The position numbers and the translations under genes were made by a program. 64,000 nucleotides of DNA, taken from assembly GCF_001400735.1 (NCBI RefSeq), contig NZ_LJPW01000104.1:38044-102043 (forward strand). The letters run 5' to 3'. This DNA comes from Pseudomonas caricapapayae (GTDB taxonomy: Bacteria; Pseudomonadota; Gammaproteobacteria; Pseudomonadales; Pseudomonadaceae). The notes under the pieces were generated by a model, which had not been told where the DNA came from, ran no database searches, and worked only from the letters and a program-made list of their open reading frames with translations. Positions 50,018 to 59,486 of this stretch are shown here, piece by piece; within the stretch, counting starts at the first letter, position 1; the number at the start of each line of letters is the position of its first letter.

Positions 50018-50866
50018 CTACCCCAGCAATGCCGCATAGCCGGCCCGGTAATCCGGGTACACAGGCTCCCATCCCAAGGCCCGCGCTCTGGCGTTGCTGC
50101 AACGCTTGCTGCCCACGCGCTGTACGCTGACATCCTCCGACCATTCGGTCACCCCCAGATATTCGCGTATCCAGGTCACCACATCGGCCAGCGCGGCCGG
50201 ATCGTCATCGACGCCCAGATAGCAACTCTCCAGCGCCACGCCGCGCTGATCCGCCTGCAGCAGATGCTCCAGCAAGCTGGCGGCATCGTCGGCATGGATG
50301 CGATTGGCGTAGACCGGCGGATCAATCCTGACACTGTGCCCCTGACGTACGCGGTTCGACAGGTCACTGCGTCCGGGTCCGTAAATGCCGGTCAGCCTCA
50401 CGGCTGTGGCAGGCAGTCCGCTGTTCAGGGCGACCTGCTCGGCTTCCAGCATCACCGTACCGGTGTAGTTGGTGGGCTCGGTGACAGAGTGTTCATCGAC
50501 CCATTCCCCGCTCTGTTGACCGTAAACACCGCTGCTTGAAACGAAGATCAACCGCTTCGGACGCTGTCCGGTCTGCTCCAGCCAGCTCAACACATTACGC
50601 AGCCCCTCGACATAGGCCATCCGGTAGCCCGCTTCGTCACGCTGCGAGGGGGTTGCGCAATACACCACGTAGTCCAGTGCCGCGGCAGGCCATTGGGCGG
50701 GCTTTTGGGCCTCGAACAGATCGCCCTGCACACCGCGAACTCCGGCAGGAAGTTCGGAAACAGTGCGCCGCAGCCCGTGAACCACCCAACCATGAGGCAG
50801 CAGCCGGGTAGCGAGTCGAGCACCGATATCGCCACAACCGGCAATCAGAAGGGAAGGAGCAGTCAT
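50018..50866 (-). CDS. NAD-dependent epimerase/dehydratase-family (extended SDR) protein
   Basis: 282-residue Rossmann-fold protein. The nucleotide-binding motif is atypical, LIAGCGDIGARLATRLLPHG (GxGxxG-like, near residues 6-25). RLIFVSSSGVYGQQSGEWVD holds the SSS-YG active-site region and RLTGIYGPGRSDL is the family's substrate loop. The conserved YxxxK is replaced by a weaker pattern, so enzymatic activity is uncertain. The start ATG has GGAGAT upstream; the frame reaches 50917. Its substrate is not known. Confidence 0.85.
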   Translation of the reverse strand: MTAPSLLIAGCGDIGARLATRLLPHGWVVHGLRRTVSELPAGVRGVQGDLFEAQKPAQWPAAALDYVVYCATPSQRDEAGYRMAYVEGLRNVLSWLEQTGQRPKRLIFVSSSGVYGQQSGEWVDEHSVTEPTNYTGTVMLEAEQVALNSGLPATAVRLTGIYGPGRSDLSNRVRQGHSVRIDPPVYANRIHADDAASLLEHLLQADQRGVALESCYLGVDDDPAALADVVTWIREYLGVTEWSEDVSVQRVGSKRCSNARARALGWEPVYPDYRAGYAALLG

Positions 50867-51098
50867 TCGATATCTCCAAAGAAGGGGGGTGTCAGTATCG
50901 TAAAAAACGCTCATCAAGACGCGACACTCGAAACAAAGCTGTAAACAGATGTAAGCGTCCAGCGCCGTGCCCCTATGCGATCACGCTGGTGACTCGTCGT
51001 TCCCAAACCTTGGGTTTGAGCATTTTCGGGCACCCCCGTGTTAAGCGCAAATCACGCGGCTACAATGCGCGCCTTCAACGGGATTGGCGAAGATTCAC

Positions 51099-51580
51099 AT
51101 GCGATGGAAAGACATAAAAATAGGAGATCGGACATTCTCCATGGCGCACCTTCAACCTTTTGATCTGGCGTTTGACATTGCGCAGGAGCAGGTCACCGTC
51201 AAGTTCGAGTTCGGGTTGCACTGCTTTACAGATGACAAGGGCAATGGCCACCTCATCCATTACAGAGGGGAGCGCCGTTACTTTTGCAGCGAGCGCTACG
51301 ATTGCAGCACCCAGTTGGTGGAGTACATCCAGAAACGCTTTTTTCAGGGACTGGCCGTTCCGTTTTATACGGAAAACAGCCAACGGTATTTTTGCCTCGA
51401 CCTGCATGACTATGCGATTTTTTCTCCATCAGCAAGCCACTCGGCACCACGAACCTTCTGAAGCTTCGCGTTATCTCAGCGTATGAAGTCGCTACGTGGG
51501 GTCGGCCTACCCTGCCGAAAGGGAAGCCTCATAACGTTCGCTACATCCTTGAGATGCGGAACGCCGGAAGGCACATATGA
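51099..51580 (+). pseudogene. orphan gene of unknown function, broken by a frameshift in a T6 run
   Basis: The ATG-led frame (51099-51461) gives MRWKDIKIGDRTFSMAHLQP ... RYFCLDLHDYAIF and then runs out of sense at SPSASHSAPRTF before a stop. In the frame one base back from 51419 the protein-like sequence resumes, SISKPLGTTNLLKLRVISAY, then EVATWGRPTLPKGKP and RYILEMRNAGRHI, stop at 51578-51580. One extra T in the run at 51418-51423 would join both halves into about 160 codons. A terminator starts 9 bp after the second stop, which supports one original gene. Basic, aromatic-rich sequence; I recognise no family. The gap is either a real mutation, a read error, or a slip site. Confidence 0.7.
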
Positions 51581-51588
51581 CGGATAGC

Positions 51589-51622
51589 AAAAAGCCCCGT
51601 TGCCGAAGCAACGAGGCTTTTT
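51589..51622 (+). terminator. intrinsic terminator after the frameshifted gene
   Basis: AAAAAGCCCCGTTGC-CGAA-GCAACGAGGCTTTTT, a long stem with one C/A mismatch and poly-T. Confidence 0.88.
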
Positions 51623-52047
51623 GTAAATCTCAATATCGGCCTGTCCTTTTGCAGTTACCTGCTTATCCCGCTCACTGGCTGGGAGTGACGTGAGTCACCG
51701 AAATCGACACCCCTTGCTGCCAAGGTTCCGGTCTGTGTCGACAGCGCAATGTTAACGCTCGCATCGAATTTGATCAACCGATGCTTTGCAGCTTCCCCTG
51801 GCCTCTCCTCGTAGCCGAAGGCCATTCGTGAGCGCAGCGTGCTTTATCCCCAGAGAGGGCAGCTCCAGCAGCGTAAAAACACTCATCGACAGGCAAGCAT
51901 TCGGCCGAATATGTAAAAAAGATACTGTATTACTTTTGTTAACAAGAACGATTTGCAATAATGGCAGCCCATTTGTTCCCTGTGAGCGTCGAAAGCACAT
52001 CACGACGCACTGGAACCCTCCCTATTTTCCTCTCAGGTCCGGCCAGC
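51623..52047. other. non-coding stretch upstream of exbB
   Basis: About 425 bp without a gene I can support. It holds a TTGTTAACAA palindrome (about 51938-51947) in an AT-rich patch. This patch (51908-51955) is the most likely promoter and operator region of the exbB-exbD-tonB operon. I looked for an iron-type Fur box in this patch and found no convincing match. The exbB frame stays open here, but no start upstream of 52048 has better support. Confidence 0.5.
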
Positions 52048-52986
52048 ATGACACGCATTCAATCAATCGCTTCGCCTACCAAGATGCCTCGCCTGCCTCG
52101 TGCATGGCGCGGTATCGCAGCCCTTGTCTTGAGCCTGATGTTCGTTCCCATGGCGCTTGCAGATCAAGCGGCTCCGACCGCTGCACCTGCAACGTCCACT
52201 GCGCCTGTTGCGCCTGACGCAGCAGCACCGGTGCAGGCACTCGAACCCGTAGCCGAAGACAACAGCCTGGGCATGTCTCACGACCTGTCGCCATGGGGCA
52301 TGTATCAGAACGCCGACGTCGTCGTCAAAGCGGTCATGATCGGTCTGGCCATCGCTTCGATCATTACGTGGACCATCTGGATCTCCAAGGGTTTCGAACT
52401 GCTCGGTGCCAAGCGCCGGTTGCGCGGTGAAATCGTCAATCTGAAGAAAGCCCGCTCCCTCACCGAAGCCAGCGCGACTGCCAGCAAGGAAGGCACACTT
52501 GCCCACCTGCTGGTACATGATGCTCTCGAAGAGATGCGCCTCTCGGCCAACAGCCGTGAACGTGAAGGGATCAAGGAGCGCGTCAGCTTCCGCCTCGAGC
52601 GTCTGGTCGCCGCCTGTGGCCGCAACATGAGCATGGGCACCGGCGTGCTGGCGACCATCGGGTCCACCGCGCCGTTCGTGGGCCTGTTCGGCACTGTGTG
52701 GGGCATCATGAACAGCTTCATCGGCATCGCCAAGACTCAGACCACCAACCTCGCTGTCGTGGCACCCGGTATTGCCGAAGCGTTGCTGGCAACGGCACTG
52801 GGTCTGGTCGCCGCGATTCCTGCGGTCGTGATCTACAACGTGTTCGCCCGCTCCATCGCCGGTTACAAGGCTCAGGTTTCCGATGCCTCTGCACATGTTC
52901 TGCTGCTGGTCAGCCGTGATCTGGATCACCTGCCAGAGCCGACCGAGCGCAATCAACAACAACCGCACATGGTCAAGGTGGGCTAA
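52048..52986 (+). CDS. exbB: TonB-complex proton channel ExbB (MotA/TolQ family)
   Basis: 312-residue inner-membrane protein with a signal-sequence-like N-terminus (RGIAALVLSLMFVPMALADQ), an Ala/Pro/Thr-rich segment and three membrane helices. The first is in VVVKAVMIGLAIASIITWTI; the second and third flank GVLATIGSTAPFVGLFGTVW and AIPAVVIYNVFAR, the latter two containing the proton-conducting Thr residues. It forms a pentameric channel with ExbD and energises TonB. The long N-terminal extension is typical of Pseudomonas ExbB1. First gene of the exbB-exbD-tonB operon. Confidence 0.94.
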   Translation: MTRIQSIASPTKMPRLPRAWRGIAALVLSLMFVPMALADQAAPTAAPATSTAPVAPDAAAPVQALEPVAEDNSLGMSHDLSPWGMYQNADVVVKAVMIGLAIASIITWTIWISKGFELLGAKRRLRGEIVNLKKARSLTEASATASKEGTLAHLLVHDALEEMRLSANSREREGIKERVSFRLERLVAACGRNMSMGTGVLATIGSTAPFVGLFGTVWGIMNSFIGIAKTQTTNLAVVAPGIAEALLATALGLVAAIPAVVIYNVFARSIAGYKAQVSDASAHVLLLVSRDLDHLPEPTERNQQQPHMVKVG

Positions 52987-52989
52987 CAC

Positions 52990-53411
<422 letters not shown>

Positions 53412-53415
<4 letters not shown>

Positions 53416-54158
53416 TCAGTACGCGCCAAAAACTGACGCGCTATAGCGGTAGTCTGTTGTTGGTGCTGGCCGTGCACGCTATCGCAATCATCGTCGCCGT
53501 TCGCTGGCCCGCCTCCCAGGCGATCGAGCTGCCACCGGCAGCCATGATGGTCGAACTTGCGCCGCTGCCCGAGCCTGCACCGCCACCGCCGCCCAAGGTC
53601 GTTCAGCCGCCTCCACCGCCCGCCCCTGAAGAGCAGGTGCCCGTACCGGAAGTCGCGCAAGCGCCGAAGCCGGAAATCGTGGTGCCCAAAAAGGTTGAAA
53701 AGCCCAAGCCAAAACCGCAGCCGCCAAAGCTGCAGAAGAAGCCTGAGCCGCCGCAGGAAAAGCCGGTTGACGAAAAACCGGTCGATACGCCGCCGACAAC
53801 GGCACCACCGGAAAAAGCGGCCGCTCCGAAACCTGCTCCGGCACCTTCGCCGCCCAGTAATGCATTGCCAAGCTGGCAGGGTGATCTGTTGAGCCACCTG
53901 GGCAAGTACAAGAAGTATCCCGAGGATGCGCGTCGTCGCGGTATGCAGGGTGTTGCGCGGCTGCGCTTCGTTGTGGACGCTGACGGCAATGTGCTTTCCT
54001 ACTCGATTGCCAACACGTCGGGTAGCCCTTCGCTGGATAGAGCGACCATGGAAATGATCCGTCGCGCTCAACCGCTGCCCAAACCGCCCAAGGAAATTCT
54101 CAATAACGGCACCATTGAAATCCTTGCACCGTTCGTTTATTCGCTGGATAAACGCTGA
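53412..54158 (+). CDS. tonB: energy transducer TonB
   Basis: 248-residue periplasm-spanning protein. One N-terminal membrane helix (about 15-33) is followed by a Pro-rich, Lys/Glu-rich rigid linker (about 50-150, rich in PPPP and KPKP repeats). A C-terminal TonB domain follows (about 160-248, KYPEDARRRGMQGVARLRFV, then LDRATMEMIRRAQPLP). It couples the ExbBD proton motive force to outer-membrane receptors for siderophores and vitamin B12. Overlaps exbD by 4 bp. Repeated codons in the proline linker make this part prone to sequencing error. Confidence 0.95.
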
Positions 54159-54250
54159 ATTGTACTTTTGTTACTTGTGAGTGCTTCTGATAACGTGCGT
54201 CTATCGATCGCACCCGCTATGCTGGGGTCGCAACTTCATGGACGCACGTT

Positions 54251-55174
54251 ATGACTCTTACAGAATTGCGCTACATCGTTACGCTCGCCCAGGAGCAGCA
54301 CTTTGGCCACGCAGCCGAACGCTGCCATGTCAGCCAGCCAACGCTGTCGGTGGGTGTCAAAAAACTCGAAGACGAACTCGGTGTGCTCATTTTCGAGCGC
54401 AGCAAGAGCGCCGTGCGCCTTACACCGGTTGGTGAAGGCATCGTTGCTCAGGCGCAGAAAGTGCTGGAACAGGCTCAGGGGATTCGTGAGCTGGCCCAGG
54501 CCGGCAAGAATCAGCTGACCGCTCCGCTGAAAGTCGGTGCTATTTATACCGTCGGTCCTTACCTGTTCCCTCATCTGATTCCGCAACTGCACCGGGTCGC
54601 TCCGCAGATGCCGTTGTATATCGAAGAAAACTTCACCCATGTGCTGCGCGACAAGCTGCGTAACGGTGAGCTGGATGCCGTTATCATTGCCTTGCCGTTC
54701 AACGAGGCCGACGTGCTGACCCTGCCGCTTTATGACGAGCCGTTCTCTGTCCTGATGCCGGCCGACCATCCCTGGACTCAAAAAGAGACCATCGATGCCT
54801 CGGCGCTCAACGACAAGAGCCTGCTGTTACTGGGCGAAGGCCATTGCTTCCGCGATCAGGTCCTGGAAGCCTGCCCGACACTGGGCAAAGGTAACGAAGG
54901 TTCCAAGCACACAACGGTAGAATCCAGTTCACTGGAAACCATTCGACACATGGTCGCCTCCGGGCTGGGCATTTCGATCCTGCCGCTGTCGGCCGTCGAC
55001 AGCCACCATTACGCGCCCGGAGTGATCGAAGTCCGCCCGCTGACGCCGCCCGTGCCCTTCCGCACGGTCGCCATCGCCTGGCGAGCAAGCTTCCCGAGGC
55101 CGAAAGCCATCGAGATTCTCGCTGACTCTGCACGCCTGTGCTCGGTGGCACGCCCGAAAACAGTCGCGAGCTAG
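54251..55174 (+). CDS. oxyR: peroxide-responsive LysR regulator OxyR
   Basis: 307-residue LysR-type activator of peroxide defence. The N-terminal helix-turn-helix is HFGHAAERCHVSQPTLSVGV (about 18-37). The redox-sensing cysteines fall exactly at Cys199 and Cys208 in GEGHCFRDQVLEACP, as in the enteric protein. DNA-binding and regulatory domains are both full length. It stands 92 bp after tonB and 11 bp before recG, the usual oxyR-recG pair. Confidence 0.97.
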   Translation: MTLTELRYIVTLAQEQHFGHAAERCHVSQPTLSVGVKKLEDELGVLIFERSKSAVRLTPVGEGIVAQAQKVLEQAQGIRELAQAGKNQLTAPLKVGAIYTVGPYLFPHLIPQLHRVAPQMPLYIEENFTHVLRDKLRNGELDAVIIALPFNEADVLTLPLYDEPFSVLMPADHPWTQKETIDASALNDKSLLLLGEGHCFRDQVLEACPTLGKGNEGSKHTTVESSSLETIRHMVASGLGISILPLSAVDSHHYAPGVIEVRPLTPPVPFRTVAIAWRASFPRPKAIEILADSARLCSVARPKTVAS

Positions 55175-55185
55175 GCAGAAAAGAA

Positions 55186-57261
55186 ATGAGCGAGCTTTCC
55201 AGGGTCTCGGTCACGGCGCTCAAGGGTGTCGGTGAGGCGATGGCAGAAAAGCTGGCCAGGGTCGGTCTGGAAACCCTGCAGGACGTGCTGTTTCATCTGC
55301 CGTTGCGCTATCAGGACCGGACCCGCGTCGTACCGATTGGGGCCTTGCGCCCTGGCCAGGATGCCGTCATCGAAGGCATGGTCAGCGGCGCCGACGTGGT
55401 AATGGGCAAACGTCGCAGCTTGCTGGTCAGGCTTGGCGATGGCACAGGTGTCGTCAGCCTGCGCTTTTACCACTTCAGCAATGCCCAGAAAGAAAGCATG
55501 AAGCGTGGCACGCATCTGCGCTGCTTCGGTGAAGCACGTCCCGGCGCTTCCGGCCTGGAAATCTATCATCCGGAATACCGGGCGATCACCGGTGATGAGC
55601 CCGCGCCCGTCGAACAGACCCTCACACCGATCTACCCCACGACCGAAGGCCTGACCCAGCAACGTCTTCGCCAGCTGTGTCAGCAAAGCCTGGCGATGCT
55701 TGGCCCCAAGAGCCTGCCGGACTGGCTGCCTGACGAGCTCGCCCGTGATTATCAACTGGCTCCGCTGGATGATGCGATCCGCTATCTGCATCACCCGCCC
55801 GCCGATGCCGATGTGGAGGAACTGGCCCTCGGTCATCACTGGGCGCAGCATCGACTGGCCTTCGAGGAACTGCTGACCCACCAGCTTTCCCAGCAGCGTC
55901 TGCGTGAAAGCCTGCGCTCACAGCGTGCACCGGCGTTACCGGTGGCGAAAAAACTGCCGAAACAATTTCTTGCCAACCTCGGCTTCACGCCTACTGGGGC
56001 ACAGCAGCGTGTCGGCAAGGAAGTGGCCTATGACCTGAGCCAGCCTGAACCGATGCTGCGGCTGATCCAGGGCGACGTGGGCTCGGGCAAGACCGTGGTT
56101 GCGGCGCTGGCTGCCTTGCAAGCACTGGAAGCCGGCTACCAGGTGGCGCTGATGGCTCCTACCGAGATTCTCGCCGAGCAGCATTACATCAATTTCCAGC
56201 GCTGGCTTGAGCCTCTGGACGTGGGTGTAGCGTGGCTGGCAGGCAAGCTCAAAGGCAAGGCGCGCGCGACGTCTCTGGAACAGATCGCCAGTGGCACCCC
56301 GATGGTGGTGGGCACCCATGCGCTGTTTCAGGACGAAGTGCAGTTCAGGAATCTGGCGCTGGTCATCATCGACGAGCAGCACCGGTTCGGCGTTCAGCAG
56401 CGCCTGGCGCTGCGCAAGAAGGGTGTCGGTGGCCTGATGTGTCCGCATCAATTGATCATGACCGCCACACCGATCCCACGCACGCTGGCAATGAGCGCCT
56501 ACGCCGACCTGGACACGTCGATCCTCGACGAACTGCCGCCCGGACGTACGCCGGTCAATACCGTACTGGTGGCCGACAGCCGCCGCCTGGAAGTCGTCGA
56601 GCGCGTGCGTGCCGCCTGCGCCGAGGGTCGTCAGGCGTACTGGGTGTGCACACTGATCGAAGAATCCGAAGAGCTGACCTGCAAAGCCGCTGAAACCACC
56701 TACGAAGAACTGAGCAGTGCCTTGGGTGACGTTCGCGTCGGGCTGATACACGGGCGCATGAAACCTGCAGAAAAAGCCGCGATCATGGCCGAATTCAAAC
56801 AGGGCGCGCTGCAACTGCTGGTGGCCACCACGGTGATCGAGGTCGGTGTCGACGTACCTAACTCGAGCCTGATGATCATCGAAAACCCCGAGCGCCTTGG
56901 CCTGGCCCAGTTGCATCAATTGCGCGGACGTGTCGGGCGCGGCAGCGCGGTCAGTCACTGTGTGCTGCTCTATCACCCGCCTCTTTCACAGATCGGACGC
57001 CAGCGGCTGGGCATCATGCGCGAAACCAACGACGGCTTCGTCATCGCCGAAAAGGATCTCGAACTGCGTGGCCCCGGCGAAATGCTGGGAACCCGACAAA
57101 CGGGCCTGCTGCAATTCAAGGTCGCCGACCTGATGCGTGACGCGGATCTGCTACCCGCCGTACGCGGCGCGGCGCAGGCCCTGCTGGAGCGCTGGCCGCA
57201 ACATGTCAGCCCGCTGCTCGACAGATGGCTGCGTCATGGCCAGCAGTATGGCCAGGTGTGA
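55186..57261 (+). CDS. recG: ATP-dependent DNA helicase RecG
   Basis: 691-residue helicase that reverses stalled replication forks and drives branch migration. The N-terminal wedge domain (about 1-180) includes VTALKGVGEAMAEKLARVGL and VLFHLPLRYQDRTRVVPIG. Walker A QGDVGSGKTV (about 296-305) and the DEQH box IIDEQHRFGVQQR are intact, and the C-terminal helicase motifs (QLRGRVGRG) are all present. The ATG at 55186 is the family start; the frame begins earlier at 55138. Confidence 0.96.
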   Translation: MSELSRVSVTALKGVGEAMAEKLARVGLETLQDVLFHLPLRYQDRTRVVPIGALRPGQDAVIEGMVSGADVVMGKRRSLLVRLGDGTGVVSLRFYHFSNAQKESMKRGTHLRCFGEARPGASGLEIYHPEYRAITGDEPAPVEQTLTPIYPTTEGLTQQRLRQLCQQSLAMLGPKSLPDWLPDELARDYQLAPLDDAIRYLHHPPADADVEELALGHHWAQHRLAFEELLTHQLSQQRLRESLRSQRAPALPVAKKLPKQFLANLGFTPTGAQQRVGKEVAYDLSQPEPMLRLIQGDVGSGKTVVAALAALQALEAGYQVALMAPTEILAEQHYINFQRWLEPLDVGVAWLAGKLKGKARATSLEQIASGTPMVVGTHALFQDEVQFRNLALVIIDEQHRFGVQQRLALRKKGVGGLMCPHQLIMTATPIPRTLAMSAYADLDTSILDELPPGRTPVNTVLVADSRRLEVVERVRAACAEGRQAYWVCTLIEESEELTCKAAETTYEELSSALGDVRVGLIHGRMKPAEKAAIMAEFKQGALQLLVATTVIEVGVDVPNSSLMIIENPERLGLAQLHQLRGRVGRGSAVSHCVLLYHPPLSQIGRQRLGIMRETNDGFVIAEKDLELRGPGEMLGTRQTGLLQFKVADLMRDADLLPAVRGAAQALLERWPQHVSPLLDRWLRHGQQYGQV

Positions 57262-57347
57262 TGCAGGCTACGCTTTGGACACCGCGTGCGACCGAAAACG
57301 AATAACGTGGTTATACTTCAAAAAATGTAGGAATTTGGACATAGCTC

Positions 57348-58745
57348 ATGACAGAAGTTGCCCACGTCAATGATCCGCACCATGCGCCGTCGGTAATCCG
57401 GCAGCTGCTTGAAAAATTGGCTATCAGCTACAACGAAGTCATGGACGACAAAAGCCTCCAGCCAGCGCGCAAGGTTCAGGCGGTGCTGGTCGAGGACGCT
57501 GTCGGTGCGCTGCTTATCCTTTTCCCGCAGAGCCAGTTGCTTGACCTCAGCCGAATCACCGAGCTGACCGGACGCCAACTGACCGCTGTGCCGCATGACC
57601 GTTTGCAGCGCATGCTCACCAAGCACAATCTGCGCGAGCTGCCGGGGCTTCCGGCGCTAACCAGCTCACCGTGTCTTTACGACGAACGCCTGCTTCAGGA
57701 GCCGACGCTGCTGGTAGGGTCGGGCGAGACCGGGGTGTTGCTGGAAATCAGCAGCGACGATTTCAAGGGCATGCTGAGCAAGGCCAGCGCGGCGCACTTC
57801 GGGCAGTCGGTGGCGGCAATCCGTCCAAACCTCGATCGTCCTGATGACGATCCGGCGGAAATCACCCAGGCCATGCATGCCTTTACAGCGCGTCGTATCC
57901 AGCAGCGCCTGGAAGCGACCCTTGAGATACCGCCTCTGGCTGGCACCGCACAGAAAATCATCAAGCTGCGGGTCGACCCCGATGCGACCATCGATGACAT
58001 TACCGGGGTCGTCGAAACCGACCCTGCACTGGCGGCACAGGTCGTCAGTTGGGCGGCTTCGCCCTATTACGCGTCGACCGGCAAAATCCGCTCGGTCGAA
58101 GACGCAATCGTTCGGGTACTGGGTTTTGATCTGGTGATCAATCTGGCCTTGGGCCTCGCGTTGGGCAAAACCCTGAGTCTGCCCAAGGATCAGCCGCAAA
58201 AGACCACACCCTACTGGCAGCAGTCGATCTACACAGCCGCCGTTATCGAAGGCCTTACCCGCGCCATCCCGCGTGCCAGCCGGCCAGAAGCTGGCCTGAG
58301 CTACCTTGCCGGTCTACTGCACAACTTCGGCTATCTGCTGCTGGCGCATGTATTTCCGCCGCACTTCACCCTGATTTGCCGCCAGTTGGAGGTCAATCCG
58401 CACCTGCACCACAGCTTTATCGAACAGCACCTGCTGGGCATCAGCCGCGAACAGATCGGCGCCTGGCTGATGCGCTATTGGGACATGCCCGACGAACTCG
58501 CCACTGCGCTGCGTTTTCAGCACGACCCGCACTACAAGGGCGAGCATCACGTCTACGCCAACCTGGTCTATCTGGCAGTACGCCTGTTGCGGGTCAACGG
58601 TATCGGTGCCGGACCTGAACAGGAGATCCCGGACGAACTGTTCGAACGCCTGGGCCTGAGCCGCGAAAAAGCCAACGAATCGGTGAAAAAAGTGCTGGAA
58701 GCCGAAGTGCTGCTGCGCGAACTGGCTTCGCAGTTCAGCAAGTAA
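57348..58745 (+). CDS. YbaK-HDOD fusion protein
   Basis: 465 residues. The N-terminal about 160 residues look like a YbaK/prolyl-tRNA-deacylase-related domain (QAVLVEDAVGALLILFPQSQ, then TKHNLRELPGLPAL), and the second half is an HDOD domain (about 200-420). HDOD has the usual hydrophobic pattern (EIPPLAGTAQKIIKLRVDPD, VVETDPALAAQVVSWAASPYY) with LLHNFGYLLLAHVF in place of a metal-binding HD pair. HDOD proteins usually act in signalling without phosphohydrolase activity. Its partner is unknown. Confidence 0.85.
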   Translation: MTEVAHVNDPHHAPSVIRQLLEKLAISYNEVMDDKSLQPARKVQAVLVEDAVGALLILFPQSQLLDLSRITELTGRQLTAVPHDRLQRMLTKHNLRELPGLPALTSSPCLYDERLLQEPTLLVGSGETGVLLEISSDDFKGMLSKASAAHFGQSVAAIRPNLDRPDDDPAEITQAMHAFTARRIQQRLEATLEIPPLAGTAQKIIKLRVDPDATIDDITGVVETDPALAAQVVSWAASPYYASTGKIRSVEDAIVRVLGFDLVINLALGLALGKTLSLPKDQPQKTTPYWQQSIYTAAVIEGLTRAIPRASRPEAGLSYLAGLLHNFGYLLLAHVFPPHFTLICRQLEVNPHLHHSFIEQHLLGISREQIGAWLMRYWDMPDELATALRFQHDPHYKGEHHVYANLVYLAVRLLRVNGIGAGPEQEIPDELFERLGLSREKANESVKKVLEAEVLLRELASQFSK

Positions 58746-58754
58746 TCTGCGGCG

Positions 58755-58781
58755 AGCGCCGACGGCTCTTACGTCGGCGCT
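58755..58781. terminator. perfect hairpin between convergent genes
   Basis: AGCGCCGACG-GCTCTTA-CGTCGGCGCT, a 10-bp stem without T-run. It may end either transcript but lacks the classic U-tract. Confidence 0.5.
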
Positions 58782-58787
58782 GACACC

Positions 58788-59189
58788 TCACTCAGGCTCG
58801 CCCTCGTCCCCCGGCAGATGCTCATCCAGATGCAACCAGGGAAGCCGGTTTTCTATCCAGATATGTCTGGATGGGGTGGCCAACCCGGGTTGATCGAGCG
58901 TTGCAATGGTGACATCCATCTCTTCAGGGCTGTTTCGGGTGAATAACGCCATGTGAGCACCGCAATTGCCGCAGAAATAGCGAACGCAGGTTGATGCGGA
59001 ATCGTAGGCAGAGAGGTCGCCTGAAAGCCATTTGAACGAGCCCAGCGGCACACTTATCCAGGTTACGACCGTTGCGCCCGACGTGCGTCGACAGATGGAA
59101 CAGTGACAGTGAGCGATGCCCTTCAGCGGAGCATCGAACTGATAACGAACCGCGCCGCAATGGCAGCCGCCTGTGTGTATCTCGCTCAT
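58788..59189 (-). CDS. GFA-family zinc enzyme-like protein
   Basis: 133-residue glutathione-dependent formaldehyde-activating-enzyme-like protein (CENP-V/GFA fold). The zinc cysteines are all present: THTGGCHCGAVRY-like GGCHCGAVRYQFDAPLKGIA near the N-terminus, HCHCSICRRTSGA and YFCGNCGAHMALF. Many relatives do not use formaldehyde, so the substrate is unknown. Short and alone, it is convergent with the YbaK-HDOD gene and divergent from the citrate transporter. Confidence 0.87.
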   Translation of the reverse strand: MSEIHTGGCHCGAVRYQFDAPLKGIAHCHCSICRRTSGATVVTWISVPLGSFKWLSGDLSAYDSASTCVRYFCGNCGAHMALFTRNSPEEMDVTIATLDQPGLATPSRHIWIENRLPWLHLDEHLPGDEGEPE

Positions 59190-59349
59190 CGGTGCCTCTC
59201 CCGTTCATGCGCCACAACCCTTGTGACAATAAAAATTCCACAACGGCCGATTGAAAGGTCGGTGAAAGCTTGGGCCATTAGCATCGCCTCACTTCCGGCA
59301 AAAAGACCGGCTAGCCAGGAACGGACTCCAACGTGTTTCAGGCCCAATT

Positions 59350-59362
59350 AACAACAATAATG
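59350..59362 (+). promoter_or_regulatory. candidate Crc/Hfq catabolite-activity motif upstream of the citrate transporter
   Basis: AACAACAATAATG; the first eight bases fit the AANAANAA motif that Hfq-Crc binds on Pseudomonas mRNAs. It lies about 125 nt upstream of the transporter start, further than usual. A short ATG-led frame starts at its end (59360-59434) but lacks a ribosome site. The rest of the 297-bp gap (59190-59486) shows nothing else clear. Confidence 0.35.
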
Positions 59363-59486
59363 GTGATTCCGATGCTTGCTGACTTCTCGTTCCATACCCT
59401 CCTTGCGCCTCCACTCCACGTACCGATCTGCTGAGCTGACTCGTTCATTTCACGTTCTGTAGCCGTATTACGTCTGGAGTATTCCC

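Noticed and set aside
51418..51424. Canonical programmed -1 frameshift signal in the T6 run
   Set aside because: The zero-frame codons do not give a standard X XXY YYZ heptamer and no clear downstream pseudoknot or upstream Shine-Dalgarno is seen. Mutation or read error is simpler, so a slip is kept only as a possibility.
51890..51960. Fur box upstream of exbB
   Set aside because: Expected on biological grounds, but no 19-base window agrees convincingly with the Fur consensus; only a TTGTTAACAA palindrome is clear.
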